Shown here piece after piece: positions 49,080 through 61,984 of a stretch of DNA of 64,000 nt. Source of the DNA: Lanius collurio (lineage: Eukaryota; Chordata; Aves; Passeriformes; Laniidae); assembly GCA_020086605.1 (NCBI GenBank), contig JACBWW010000029.1:4817474-4881473 (forward strand), written 5' to 3'. The notes under the pieces are model-generated. The model had not been told where the DNA came from. It searched no databases and was given only the letters and a program-made list of their open reading frames with translations. Made by a program: the position numbers and the translations under genes. Every line of letters begins with the position of its first letter. Positions within the stretch are counted from its first letter, which is position 1.

Positions 49080-52000
49080 CAAGGCTTGGGGAAAAAAAAA
49101 CCCCACCAACAACCCACAACTGAAAATGATGAAGCTCTTATGAGATGAAACTGGAGGAATTATGTGATTTCTCCTCCACCTCACTCTAGGCTTCATTTAA
49201 TTTCTGCTACACACTTTGCTCTTAGAGAACACTAATCACATTACCTCCTGGTCAGGCCTCATCTGCAATCACTGCACTCCTTCCCATCAGCTCCTCTGCC
49301 AAAACTTACTCAGTTGCTCGTGGCTCTTGCTGGACTCTCAACCATCCACTCCTATGATTATATTTAAATGCCAGTGCAATACAGCTCCACTTTGCATGTT
49401 GGAGCATCATCCTCCAGCCAAGCTTAAACAGAAATTGTCTCAGGGCTTGTAGTCTAAATTATTTGTTCTGAGTTCTATAAAGGGTCTGTTTTGTTTTATA
49501 GATTTTACCACAAAAACTATTGATTGAAACTAGGTTTTTCGTGTGCTTACACTTAAGAATTGCTAAAAGTGGGACTCTCTCTTGGCCACAGCAAATCTGA
49601 TAAATGGTACCAGTATAGAAAGTCACATCAGAAGTTGTGTATTTGTATACGTAGAATTCTCAAGCTGTTCTTCATTAATAATTATGAGAGACATAATGAC
49701 CTGTGGTTCTCTCCCTTCCCTGTAAACACACATTCCCTGCTAAACGAGTATTAAATGTTGCTTTTGGAGCCTAAGATGTTCTTTTATTCTAAACCCTGCT
49801 CTTATAAAATCTGGATAATTTAATCCATGAGTAACATGCTGCAGCTTATCTACTGGCAATATTTTAGGAAAAAAACCAAACAGCTTAATACTTGAGACAG
49901 GCTGGGGATTTCTTCTGTCTTATTGTAATAGCTCTATTGATAGTTCCCACCCAGAGTAAGCATCAAAGTCCCTGAAGTACACATGAATCAAAGCGAAATG
50001 ATAACATGAGTGTACACATGGACAAAAGGATTGATGAATTTTCTGGGTTAAAAGGCATACAGCCTTGTTACTTACTTCTCTAAAGACTTTGGTTTTATTT
50101 TCCTATGGTTGATTCATGGCCCTTTATTTTTTTTAAAACTTGTTTATTCCAAACATAAACCAGCTATTAAACCCAAGCTGTTCAGAAAATATACAATTGA
50201 GAACATTTCAACTATAAACAATACTTGCAGATTTACTCCATGAAAACCATAAATGAAAAGCAAAGAGTGACTCCTCAGCACAGTAAAATCACAGACAAAA
50301 TAGGCAGGAAACAATTTTAAGAAGAAACAATAAACCACACATCACCATTCCAGACCTGCTTAATAGCATTCCAGGGCTTCATAAAAAGAAACGAGAATCA
50401 ACCATAAGAGCAGATTTTTAATTAGCAAACTGATGTGTTCTATAGAACAGAGAGCCACATTACATTGTGTTCAGGGTCTCTCAGGTGTGTTTATACGACT
50501 TACAAAAATGAAATCTTTCATTCAACCTCAGCTGGGCAAGCGTGTGCAGCATAAAATGCAAGTTTGTGTTTACACAGCTGAATTGTGATTAATGTGCACC
50601 ACATGGAAGCAGGGGTCACCCCAGTGAACACTTGTGTCTGCACAAGAACTCAGAATGGCTTTGTAAAACAGGCCAAGTGGAGCTTGCTAGGGGATGGCAA
50701 AAAGGATTAAACCAGAATATCCACCAATAGTTGGCAACTTCTAAAATAGCAACACTGGCAATTAGAATAAATACAAAATCAAACATTAACCAGGCAAAAT
50801 AATTCTGCAAGCGGCGCTTATGAACGTGCTAGATAATCGGGACAGGTACTTAGGGCACATGGATTATTTGTGGGTTTTCATTACTAGAAAAAATGCAAGT
50901 GCTATTTCATGGAGCAAATTGCATAACCAAACTGAAAGATTAAGCTTGTAAATTAATCAGAACCAGGAATGCACAGGAATGGATAATTAATGCCTTGTTC
51001 AAGCAGCTCCTGGCATGACACAGAGCCAGTGAGCAGATCCTCAGGAGGTGTCTGTAACCCAGCACAGCTCTGGAACAACCCCCAGGGCTGAAAATAACTC
51101 TCCCTACTGCCCAAAGGCAGCTGCCATCTGAGCACACTCTTGCTGTGTGCCAGGCCACGGGGCTGGTACAGACAAGTGGAATAAAGGTATTCCCTGAAGG
51201 CAGTAATGGCATTTTATCCAATACTACCCAGACTCTTAGCAGTCCTTGTGGCTTTGCTCCATTTTTGCCTATTTGGCCCTGATGCTGGAGCAGATGCAAA
51301 TTTCTGGATTCCTGCTAAGTCTCACTAATTTGAAATAAATGATGTATGAACAGCATTGAAATAGCAGAGCCACAGACCATAGAATCTTCACCTCTGGTGT
51401 GTATCACAGAGAGGAGACCAACTCCAGTCTAGCAGCTCAAAAATATGATTTTATTTTATTCAGAGATGTTAGACAGAAAACAGACAATGAAATTGTCACT
51501 TGCCAGTAAAAATGGAAGCTGTCCTGCCTAACACCACCACACAGGTCTTCCCTGTAACCATTCCATCCAGGCCAATCACAGTTTGCAGCTGCTGACTTCA
51601 AGACTCAATATATCCTACTGTATAATATGTCTGAAGCAACTACTTTTGGTGGAGGGTTTTTTTTGTTTGAGTTTTTTTTAGTAAGATAGGTAGAATAAAA
51701 GATGAAAAAGAACTAAATAATGAGTAACTTCACTTTTCTAGCATTTCACATGGAAAAGTTTTAAGTATATTAATCCCCAAAGAAGAGGAAAGTCCATGGC
51801 TGGCAGTCCTGAGAAATTTATGTTTGTAAGAATCCAGCCCCAAGGGCTGTAAGTGAATCATGTTGAGTTGGGCCAAGTATTACTTTTTGTAAAACCACAC
51901 AAGTTCCAACTTCCGTCTCTTTTACAGCCCTAATCACAGGTACAGAGCTGCTAAAAGCTGGATCAAAACCACAGGCACAGTATTTGACACAAGATCACTC

Positions 52001-53095
52001 AGCTTTTGGAGCTTAAAACCCTACTCAACCTGGGACTGAACAGCCTCTTTTTCTGCAGAATGTTCAATTTCTGCCAAACTTGGCCATTTGAAATGGTGTT
52101 ACATACCATTAACAGTTTACTCATACAACACTTAAAAAAAACCCCACTCCAAACTCACCAAGAACACAAAGCAAGCTCTAAAAAATATGCACAAACAGCT
52201 GATGTTCACCTTGAAGGAATCTACTTCCACTTGTTAAGTCTCAATAAAATCTTTAAAACAGACTAAATTTCTAGAAGCTGAAACAGCCTGATGGGTGATG
52301 CCCCTGCCTGATTTTCTACAGAGTAGCTAAAGATTTCTTTTCAAGTACTGGTACCTGTGCAGGACTGGGTACCTGAGGCACAAGTGCACACATGGGGAGC
52401 ACTGATGCCCCCCTGTCCCACTTTACCATGACATCCCAGTACCTGTGTCAGGTTTGAGCATCAGACAGATAATTCTTTCCGGGGAGCTGCAGAAACAAGA
52501 GCCTGGCTGGCACATCCTGCCCAACTTGGGTTTGGATTATTCATCCTGGACTAAATGAGCAGGTCCCCAGAACAGGAGCTCTATGCTAAGGGACTGCTGG
52601 AAGTTTCTGCTGTGGGCAACTCTTTGCCATCAGCCATGGAGAAATAAGCCAAAAGGGCTCTGGCAATGGAGGAGACCTGGCAGTGAACACAGGAGACATC
52701 TGAAGTCCATGGGAGTGGGGGATTGCAAGAGCCCCTTGGTGACAGAAGCCATTAAGACCACCTAAACTGCACCAAGAGAAAACTTGCCCATTTTGTCACA
52801 ACTTCTATTTTAAACCAGTCCACCAGTTTCTTTTGCCAATGCAAAATATTACAGCAAAAATATAAAGCTCTCTCTTCTCTAAACACAAGTACTTGGGGAG
52901 AAGCAAAATTACGACACCCAGTACCCCAAGACCCCTGTGCCAACAACACCCATGGGCACAGGGAAGATCTTGTATCACCCAAATGCAGAGATGTAGAGAG
53001 GAAATATCTTGTGAAGAGGAATTTCCCCCAACAGAACCAATATCTTCTCATCTGTATTCAGGAAATGGAGCCTGATTTTTTTTTTTAGTAGGGCA
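49080..53095. other. Intron or flank, nothing recognised
   Basis: Unique AT-rich sequence. No exon, RNA gene or transposon recognised. Confidence 0.55.
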
Positions 53096-53099
53096 AGTC

Positions 53100-53360
53100 A
53101 TGGTGGGTGTACTGAGCCCAATGCAGTGGGACAGACCACGACGTTCTCGAGCCTTTGCAAAAGGTTTTGCTGTGCCAGGCAGGGATTTGAGCGCGACCCC
53201 GAGCTCAGGGCAGAGCTCACTTGGCTGCTGCTGCCCTCTCCACAGCCCTCTGGAAGCAGGCAGGGAACGAGGCATCCCACATGGGTCACCTCCCAGCTGC
53301 TGACCCACCTTCTGCTCAGCCCCACAGCTGCTCCCAGGAGCTGCTGCCCAGCGTGGTGCT
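53100..53360. promoter_or_regulatory. Small CpG-richer patch of unknown role
   Basis: GC-rich segment with CpGs at GACCACGACGTTCTCGAG, TTGAGCGCGACCCCGAGC, AACGAGG and AGCGTGGTGCTCGC, set in AT-rich surroundings. It does not look like CR1. It could be a minor CpG island, an alternative 5' exon region or a decayed repeat. Open frames exist on both strands but have no recognisable domain. Confidence 0.25.
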
Positions 53361-53439
53361 CGCAGGGCTGTACAGGAATGAGAGCCAAAAGGGCTCTTCG
53401 TTTCGGGGATGTTTGTATGCTAAGGAGGGTGTAAAAGCA

Positions 53440-55670
53440 TAAATCAGGCCAACAGACCTGAAAAAGTCTGCTCTGTATTCCTTCAATTCTCCTCGCCTCA
53501 TTTTCTTCCCTTGCATATTTTTGCCTTCTTTCCCCTGCTCTGTTTGGAGCTCATCTAATTGTCACTTGAGATGACGAATGTCCTCTGCCTCAATGCCCCT
53601 TCCTCGGTAACGGATGTTTCCTTTCTGTATCACTCTGCTTGTAGAATTAATTTTCTTCATTAAGTGATGTCTGCATTTATCACTTCCTAACTTTTATTTT
53701 GCAGTTTTCTACCTCTTTTTCCTTGGCAAATGTGCTTAAAAACCACTGCTCATGCTCTCTCTCTTTTTTTTTAATAAATCAAGGCTTAAACATCATAAAT
53801 CCTCCCCTTTAAAAAGCCCCAACTTCTGGTACTGTTGTTGGCTTTTACTTTAACCTGCTGGTTTTTCTATTTCACGTAAAATATAAACATCCATTCAGCC
53901 AGTCTTGAAAGAAAAATGAAGAATCTGTATTGATAAAAAGGTTTAAGGCCAAAAAGATCTATTCTGATCATTAGTTTGACAGCCCATTCAACACAAAACA
54001 AACATTTGTCCCTGGGATTTCTGGCACGTGCAAATTCCATTTAAGAGCCACTTGGCTGCTTTTAGGTATGGATTTTCAGTCTACTGATCTGAAGTTGTCC
54101 ATGTTAGAACTAAAAGAAACCAGCAAATATTACATTCTTCACTGTCTTTTGATCTGTTTGTTCTTTTTGTTTTCACTGCACCACTGTAGCACTTGAGTCA
54201 ATGAAGAAAAACACCTAATTCTCAGCAATGACTGTGATTTATTCTTCTACTTTTGTTGTCAAAACTGTAACCAAACATTTCATCCACCATCTGATTTTAA
54301 AAGAGGAAAAAGACAATAAGCTGCCTCATACAGCAAGAATTAGTGAAGGTGAAGTCTTCTTAACTGAATTAGGAAAAAGAATATTCTAGGATTCAACAGC
54401 ATCTGCCAAAGGTTTTACCCTGCCACCTCCTGTGACCTCTCTCAGCACCTGAACCCTGTTATAAGTAGAACTTTCTTCTGCAGCAAGAAAACATTTACCT
54501 AGGACATGAAAAAAATTGGCTTTTTAAACTGATTTAAATCTCTCTCTCCCTTTCCTTTCCTCCTCCAATTTTCAGCCATCAATACAGCAATGTCAGAAAA
54601 GCAGCAGAAAGCAAAGACATTTCAGCAGCATGATACCTGGTGTGGGGGAAGCAAAACTCCATTTGCATTGATGGTACTTGGGATTTCTTGGGAGTCTCCC
54701 ATATAAAAGCTAGCCAGGGTCAACGCTACTTAACCTATAAATTGAAATTAAACAGAATGCATTCAATCCATTCGATTTACAGACCTTGTAATATCTGACA
54801 TCATCCATGCTAAAAGGGTGTCTAATTAAATTAAGAGAGTGATTGTTTTAAGTCTGTGGAACTAGCAATCCATACTGGGGGAAAAAGGAGACAGAGCATG
54901 TTCTCTGCAGAGAGCCAGCCCCTCAGGTTCATCCCTCTGTGGGACACAGCATTCCCAGCATTGGAACTCCTCCAAATCCAGGCAATGGGGCAGCTCCCTC
55001 AGTCCCCCATCCCACCCCACAGTGGGACAGAAATAAACAGACCTCCTGTGGCACCGACAAAGATTTAAGATTCACCGTGCAACTTATCTCCCTCTGCATC
55101 TGTAGTGAAAATATCTCTATTTGGACAAGTTATTTAAACATCAATGGAGACAAAGAAGCCCTTCCAGGAGATGAGTCATCTATCCATGGGGATTTATACC
55201 TTGAAATAGAAGTTTTGTGCCTAAGGAAGGATCCATTTCCACCCCTTGATTATGAAGGGGATCTCTGTGAATAGGTCAAACATTAAGATCCATAATTTAA
55301 TGAGACACCTAAATTAACAAAATGAATCAAAGTCAGTACCCAAGTTTCTCACGTATATTCAAAACAAACAGCTAAATTGCCCCAGAAACATGAAAAAAAT
55401 AATTGGTTTAGTTATTCAGCCCACTTGGCTCACAGCTTTACTCTAATTCCTGGGGGAAAAGAATAACAGTAAAATATGATTCAATATCTACTCCTACAGC
55501 CTGGGTGTGTGGTGGGCCTCTGTGCTAACAGGGTAGGTCACAGTACACCCAAAATGTCACAGCAAATGATCCCACGAGGAAATTACGTGGGTCACAGAAA
55601 GAAAAAAGCCAAGAAAGAAATTTTATACCTGTCACTCCCTGTACAAAAATTTCAGAGCAGACACTGTGCT
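53440..55670. other. Intron or flank, nothing recognised
   Basis: AT-rich unique sequence. The part at 53590-53730 has conserved-element-like composition but no firm signal. Confidence 0.55.
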
Positions 55671-55678
55671 ACATACCC

Positions 55679-55731
55679 AGAAAAGAGAGGGAAATGAAAG
55701 GGAAAGGAGGGAAGAGGAAGCAAAGGGAGAC
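55679..55731 (+). repeat. Polypurine tract
   Basis: A run of about 53 bases, nearly all A or G (GAGAGGGAAATGAAAGGGAA then AGGAGGGAAGAGGAAGC). Near-mirror segments make triplex (H-DNA) formation conceivable. Otherwise it is simple low-complexity sequence. Confidence 0.7.
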
Positions 55732-55890
55732 TGTTAGTCTTCTATGAAATACAAGATGATTAAATACTGTCAGGCTTTAATCCCTGCTGACAAGCAGAGC
55801 TGCATGAGAGATATGGGCTGATTAATTATATGGAAAAAAGGCTGTGACACAGGCATATGAGGCAGAAAGACCAAAAAGGAGGGATTTGTA

Positions 55891-55909
55891 ATTTATTTAT
55901 TTATTTATT
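55891..55909 (+). repeat. (ATTT)n microsatellite
   Basis: Nearly five perfect ATTT units within T/A-rich sequence. Confidence 0.85.
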
Positions 55910-58275
55910 GCTAAATAAAAGGCATTAGCTAATGAAAGGAGAGTTGCTCGTCTGGATCTAAAACTTTCAGCCCTACTTCTAAATCCTAATGCAGACTCCC
56001 AGCAAATACAGGGGGAAAAAAAAGACATCTCACAGCTGAATTTGCTTTTCATAAAGGAATTGAAAGCAAGCCCTGTGTAAACTTTCTGGTTTGTGCACTG
56101 GGATTTATTCCCAGCAGCAGCAAAGGACAAGACTGGATCAACAGAGTGCAATGGCCAGTGGCCCAGTGGCCAAAGGGACTGATGCAGGACAGCCCTCAGA
56201 GCATGGAGATGGAAGGGAGGAGCAAGTGAAGGCTTTGCTGAGCCAGTCAGGAGAGATGTAGATGTAGCTCAGCAGGTATTGGCAAGGAATGAACAGCTCT
56301 GATGATCTTCTCCTTGTTTCACGTGACTGTTCAGTGCTCAGGGCTTTCACAGATTATTTGCTGAAGTAAGAGAATTTGATCACAGCATTATTTTTCCTTT
56401 TTCTCTTCTTTTTCGTGTAACTACCTCTCCTCCAAATACAACACATACCATACTCTTTTTCTTAACAAAAAAAAAAGGTAAGAAACCTGTTGCTTTGCTT
56501 GCAATCCTAAGCCACGTGCTCTGGCCACAGCTCCACCAAGAATTGTCTCCTGGGGGCTTTTCTCACCTCTGTTTGAGGCTCCACTTTGTGACTTGGATCT
56601 CATTTCACCCAGACAAACCCTGATGAAACTCAATCTCTTCTTCCAACATCCACAATTGAGCTGGTATTTGGAAAGCAGATTCTGTTGGTTTAGCACTTGC
56701 TAAATAAATGGAGATTTAATTTTGGGCTTTCTGGAAAATAGGTCAGCCTAGGTCTGGTGTGGCACTGCTGAGGTGAGTTTTTGGCTTTTGACTTTGGAAA
56801 GATATGAGGCAACAGCTGGGAAAAAAAAAGGGGGGGGGGGAAACAAAATAAAAAGGAAAACACAGTTTTGTTCAAGGGTACAATATGGTATATATTTGTT
56901 CAATATTCCCAGATATTCTAGCAAGAGTCACAGCTCCTTTGAAGTATGTTATAGCTGAAAAAATGTCAGAGGCATTCCCATAATTTGGGGGAAGGAAAAC
57001 TGACTGAGACAGTATCTGCTACTGGCTCAACTTGGATGCTCCAACAAACTTTAATGAATTAAAGCTAAAACCTTCAAGCAATTTTGGCTTCTGAAAGAGG
57101 CACTGGAATCAGGCATCTTATCAAGAAAGGAACACATCCTAAAACAAGAAGCTGAATAACCTCTGTGTTACAGCGGGAAAAAAAAAATCCAATATGGTTC
57201 TAAAATTTGAGGAGGAAGAAGCAGCTGTGCACCTTCTCACTCACAATTTTCAAATGGGAATTTGTCCTGTCTGCAGCATGGAGGCCCCAAGGATTTCAGT
57301 GCATCCAAAACTCCCTCTCCTCCTGTGACAGAGGATCACTGCATTCCTCCCCTACATTTCAGGGGCTCTCTGGCACTGCCTGTAAGAGGTGCCCTGTTCT
57401 GCTGAGAATTCTGGTTTGCTTTTTAAACAACAGGTTTGCTTCAACATAATTTAGCCAGCAGAGATGACCAGGGAACCAAGAGGTAAAGAGTTCAAAACAG
57501 ATTAAAAAATATCCAAATTTTCCTGAACCACAACTCCAGCTTTCCTCACTAAACCACTTAAAACTTTTCAGACACCAATTCCAACACCAAGGAATAAAAT
57601 AAGAAAGAAAAGCAAAGAGAAAAAAAGACAGAACAGAGGTAAGAGACAGGAAAACAGAGACAAGCCATTATGGCCCCGTGATTTTATCCTGCAAAATTTC
57701 AGTCTGCAAGCACCACCGACTCAATTACTGTACACAGCTTTACCCTTCAGCAGAACCAGAATTACAGAAAACTCCATTTTTAAAGGTTAGTGAGAGAGTT
57801 TTTCATTGACAGTGACCTGCTTCAATAGGGGCAGGCAGTGCAAGGCAGGAATTCATTTGCCTCGCTCCTCCAACACAGGTATTTAAACTTGTTTTGGGCT
57901 GCAGCTGAAAGACATCTGATGATCCTAATCTACTCCCCAGAGACAGCAAAGCCAAGGAACAAACTCACTTGATTACCAGGTTCTGTGCAAGATACTGAAA
58001 CTGGTATTACAAAGCACATTTTCCTGTACAGAGGAGCTGACTCCTCTGGCATATTTAGGAGTACATAAAAAATTAGGATTCACAGCCACAGGGTTGGCAG
58101 ATCAAAAAGGGCAAATTTTAAAGCTCCCAGCATTTGGAACTCCACTCAAGGGGTCTCAAGAGCTGTTTCTCCCAGCACTTCTTCATTGTTATTTTGGCAA
58201 ACTGTGTTTATTTCAAGGCAGGTATTCTGGGCTATGATGAACAATCCCAATGTGCCAGATGCCAAACACACAACT
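55910..58275. other. Intron or flank with simple repeats
   Basis: Unique sequence apart from the A9G11 tract at 56821-56840 and a purine-rich stretch near 57596-57665. No exon recognised. Confidence 0.55.
56821..56840 (+). repeat. A9G11 homopurine run
   Basis: Nine A followed directly by eleven G. Long G runs are rare and unstable, and could form G-quadruplex-like structure or be error-prone in assembly. Confidence 0.85.
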
Positions 58276-58279
58276 AAAC

Positions 58280-58575
58280 CATGTCCCCAGGTTCCACATC
58301 TACACAGCTTCTAGGTACCTCCAGGGATGGTGACTCAGCCACATCCCTGGGCAGCCTGTTCCAGGGCTTGACAACCCTTCTGGTGAAGGAATTTTTCCTA
58401 AATCCCAACCTGAATCTCCTTTGGTACAAACTGAGGCCCTTTCCTCTCATCCCAGCACTTGTTACCCAGAACAGACTGATCCCCCCAGTCTCCTCCTAGG
58501 CAGTTGTAGGCAGCAGTAAGGTCCTCCCTCAGTCTCCTCTTCTCCAGGTTAAAAACCCCCAGCTCTACTAAATAT
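58280..58575 (-). mobile_element. CR1 LINE fragment, minus orientation
   Basis: In + strand reading it shows the complement of the CR1 3' region: CCAGGGATGGTGACTCAGCC, CCTGGGCAGCCTGTTCCAGG, TCTGGTGAAGGAATTTTTCC, ATCCCAACCTGAATCTCCTT, then TTCCTCTCATCCCAGCACTT and CCTCAGTCTCCTCTTCTCCA. The terminal CCAACCCAAACCATTCTATG part is missing at the left, so the copy is cut at both ends. The open frame across it is degenerate CR1, not a gene. Confidence 0.93.
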
Positions 58576-58878
58576 ATTTGCAGTTCCTGTTACTCATGGA
58601 AAAAGTTTTGAAAGTTTAAAATGCTCTAGAGGAGCTCTCCAAAGGGAGCAGCAAAAGCATCTCTGGTAAAACAGCAGCCATGTGGCTGCACTGAGCCTGG
58701 AAATGACTGAGCTCACAGGATGCCACAGATGCCAAGAAAAGATGGAATTATCAGTATTTACATAATCAGCTATGCTGGGAGAAGATACTGGAAAAGCAGC
58801 AAAAGCACTAGTAATTGTATTATTCTAAACTTAAGTGTTCTCAACCCAACATGGAGATCTCCAGGGGAGTTTTCCCGA

Positions 58879-58896
58879 TTTTTTTTTTTTTTTTTT
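58879..58896 (+). repeat. T18 homopolymer
   Basis: Eighteen T residues, the longest homopolymer I noted in the window. It could also be the complement of a poly-A tail, but no retroposed body is recognisable on its right side. Confidence 0.85.
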
Positions 58897-58899
58897 AAT

Positions 58900-59500
58900 C
58901 AGCTAAATTATAGTCTTCCAAAAATCTCTGGGCAAATGACAGCCTATTCTTCAAGAAGACTACTGTACAACTGGATGGATGAAATATCGAGATCACTTCC
59001 ATGGAATTTATTCCCATTTCCCATCCTAATTACTGATGGATTAGTTAGTGTCACTGGAATTATAATAATTCGCCTAAGTAGCAGGTTTTTAAATAATGAT
59101 GGAAATTGCATTCAGAAGCTGCTCTCCCACACATCATTTATACACAGTGTGTGTCTGTTTAGGCTCCACGCATGAGTGGCTATTTTGTCCCTGAAGATCC
59201 ACGATAACACGATAACAAGGATCCTACAAGCACATCCACACGTTCATCTCTTCACACTTGCAAGCGTTTCCCTTTACAGGGCTATCACCACGTCTGCCAG
59301 CTGGTGCCCTGCTGCATTTCAGCTCCCTCTCGCCCTGCACAGGCACCTGCACAGCCCATGCAAGGGGCTGGCTCATTCCAGCAGTGTCAGCTCCCTCTCC
59401 ACCTTCAGGAAAAACAGAAAAAAACCTTCTTCCACCTTCAGGGAAGGCAGGCTGGTTGGATGATGCCCAACTCTGAGGCCCAAGCAAACACTTCTCATGA
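58900..59500. other. Intron or flank, nothing recognised
   Basis: Unique sequence. There is a partial direct repeat of CCACCTTCAGG at about 59399 and 59435. No exon. Confidence 0.55.
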
Positions 59501-59506
59501 TCCCCT

Positions 59507-59975
59507 TGATGCCCTGTCGGGAGTACCTAAAAACAGAGAGGCTGGACAAAATTAAGGGAATGAAAAGTGGTTATATTTATTGAAGGGCCTTCAGGTTCCC
59601 CAGGGCAGTCAAAGCCCCCAGGGGCTATGCCCAAAATGGACACCCAGGTCACGAGTTTTCATACTTATAAGTTTGGTCCACTTGCATATCAGGGGTTAAT
59701 CCTCCAATTACAGCTTCTGGTAATGAAGTCATTTACTCCAAGTTTGCTGCCCCCCAACTCACTGCTGTTTACATTTCTTGGGGCCTGAGGAAGGAAGGTG
59801 TCCTTGAATTTCAGGCCTGGAGAAGAACTGACAAAGGCCTAGAGACGAATTGTTTTGCCTGACCAAAATGGGAGAACAGTAGCTAACAATCTATGTGGAG
59901 TTTAGAGTTATACACCAAAGAATTGCAGAACTACAAATACACGAAAAATATAAAAGCTAAAATCATAAGGCATCA
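59507..59975 (-). mobile_element. Solo LTR of an endogenous retrovirus, minus orientation
   Basis: A 469-bp element with perfect 7-bp terminal inverted repeats, TGATGCC and GGCATCA. It is flanked by CCCT (59503-59506) and CCCT (59976-59979), a 4-bp target duplication. Read on the minus strand it has a U3-like start (GATTTTAGCTTTTATATTTT), a TATA-like TTATAAG about 90 bp before the poly-A signal, AATAAA at 59581-59576, then a T-rich U5-like end. No internal retroviral genes adjoin it. The perfect termini and intact poly-A signal suggest a younger copy than the LTR at 20573-21025. Chance open frames inside are not genes. Confidence 0.8.
59576..59581 (-). terminator. LTR polyadenylation signal AATAAA
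   Basis: The minus strand reads CTTCAATAAATATAACC, an intact AATAAA at the position expected of the R region in the LTR, about 70 bases before its 3' end. Confidence 0.6.
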
Positions 59976-59984
59976 CCCTGGAAG

Positions 59985-61980
59985 CCACTGCTTCTCCCCA
60001 GGTGATACCATGAACCATTTCAACTGTTTTGGGATATTTTCCTCTTTCCCTCTTTGGCTGTTGCAGTCTCAGCATGGCTTCCAAAAGGCTTTGAGCTTTT
60101 TTCCTTTTTAGTAATTCATTTGCACAAACAGAAACACTTTGTACTACACACAAGGAAGACTTCTGGAATAGGCCGGGCATCACCAGCTTGTCATGGTTAT
60201 GCTGTTTTTAGCTGCCTGATTGCTTTTACCCCTTCAAAAATAAACATAAATTATCTGGAGGAGAGAGGGAGATTTGTTTTCAAACGAAACCAGTTTCTCC
60301 AAATCTTTGCCATCTGCAATCTCCCACTGCACCAGGGTAAGAGAGCAATGCTCAGGCTGTGCCCAACAGGCTCCAAAAGCCATGTTGCTGCAGATCCAGG
60401 TGAGACCTTGGCCATCCCCTCACCTCCACCAGCACTGGACCAGACTGTCAGACCAAACTCCTGCCAGAAGACCAACCCTCACCTGCCCTGAGCTCGCCCC
60501 TGCCAGCAATACTCCCTCTCTTTGACCAAATACTCAGCCTTTTTCCAATGTTCTGAAATGTTCACTTTCACATCCATTTTGGCCCATGTAAAAATCTCAT
60601 TTTAACTCTAGCAAGAGCACAGAGTAACAACTGATCTTAAAATTAAGCCATTCTCCCTCCTCATAGAGTAAAAAAACTCAAGTGTAACACTCCTGCTCAG
60701 TCCAGAATGGTTCACTAAGCCTTAAAACCACACTGGTGCCATGGCTGGGGCTGCCCATGGCCTCCAGCCTGGAACTGGCAGAGGCTGGATGTGCAACCCT
60801 TGTGTCTGCTTGGGAGACAAGGTCAAGGAGAGATTAACAGTAAAGCCACAAAGGGAAATCAGCCACTAAACTCCTGCCAAAAGCCACAGGGAACTGGGTG
60901 ATTAATGCTTTGAAAATCCTCCTTACCAATCAGGGGCTATTCTAAGGAACAAGATAGGTTCAAACCACCTGCAATTAGAGGGAAATTTATATTCATTTAT
61001 TTGGGAAGCAGGTTTGTACCTGTTGAAAGCTCAGAAAATGATCTATTTTTACTGTTCTTGTATTACTTTCCTTATTTTTCTTGGAAAATGGGCCCATTTT
61101 GAACAGCAGCAACACATTGTTCCAGGATGGAGCAGCATGAAAGAACAACATCACTGCCCCCATTTCACAGGGACCACAACAGGAGGGCACTCAGGGCACC
61201 TTTTCTGCAGTGGAAGAGGATTACATCCTGGGAACACAGAGCCCCTGTTCCAGCCACAGCTAATAAATAATACTCTTACATATGTTGGCAGCAGGTACAA
61301 AATCCTGGCAGGAGTCCTGCTGTGGTAATGCCCAAGTGTGACAAGAAACCTGAACAATCACTTAGCTTGGGATAGAGAAGCAACAGGTCCCCAGTTCAGT
61401 GCAATATTCCAACGACTTTGGTAAAAACATCAGAGACTGCTTGAAAATAATGTCGCCTGTCTCCAGAAAAAGAACCCAAAAACCTCATTTGAAGTTTGTG
61501 CATGTGACGTCAGTTGATATTTTTTCAGAGGGGCAACACGACAGCTGTGCTGGAGATAATCAAGAAACCCAGGGGCAATTATGTTTTAATTCTGTGACAG
61601 TGGGAATGTTTATCAGCCTCCTCATTACAGCCACAAGTTTCTTGGCAAAGGGTTCCATAATAAGGAACATGGGATATAATCTTTTTTTTTTGCAGAATAT
61701 TTTTATGGGGTTTTTTCTGTTGCTTGAAACAACAACACCCTATTCCATGTGAAGCAACTGTTATTGCAATTATAAGCCACATTAGGTAGAAAAAATGAAG
61801 TTCTGCAGACACTTCTGCCTTATACAAACTAAAGAACAAGCATGACAGCAGGAACTGCTACAGAGGGCACTCTGATTTCTCTGCCTGATGTTCTTTGGTG
61901 TCTCCAGTGGCCCCTGACTACCTCACATCTGGCAAATTACCAGTCTTCCCCAAATCCCAAGTAAGGGTGAGGGAGTGCCC
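59985..61980. other. Intron or flank, nothing recognised
   Basis: Unique sequence without a recognised exon or repeat. Confidence 0.55.
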
Positions 61981-61984
61981 CTGG

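Noticed and set aside
57975..58060. Possible L2 or MIR-like sequence (GTGCAAGATACTG ... GGAGCTGACTC)
   Set aside because: The similarity is too short and interrupted to separate from coincidence.
59460..59507. Alternative LTR boundary at the earlier TGATGCC (59460)
   Set aside because: Only the copy at 59507 is flanked by a base pattern (CCCT) repeated after the other end.
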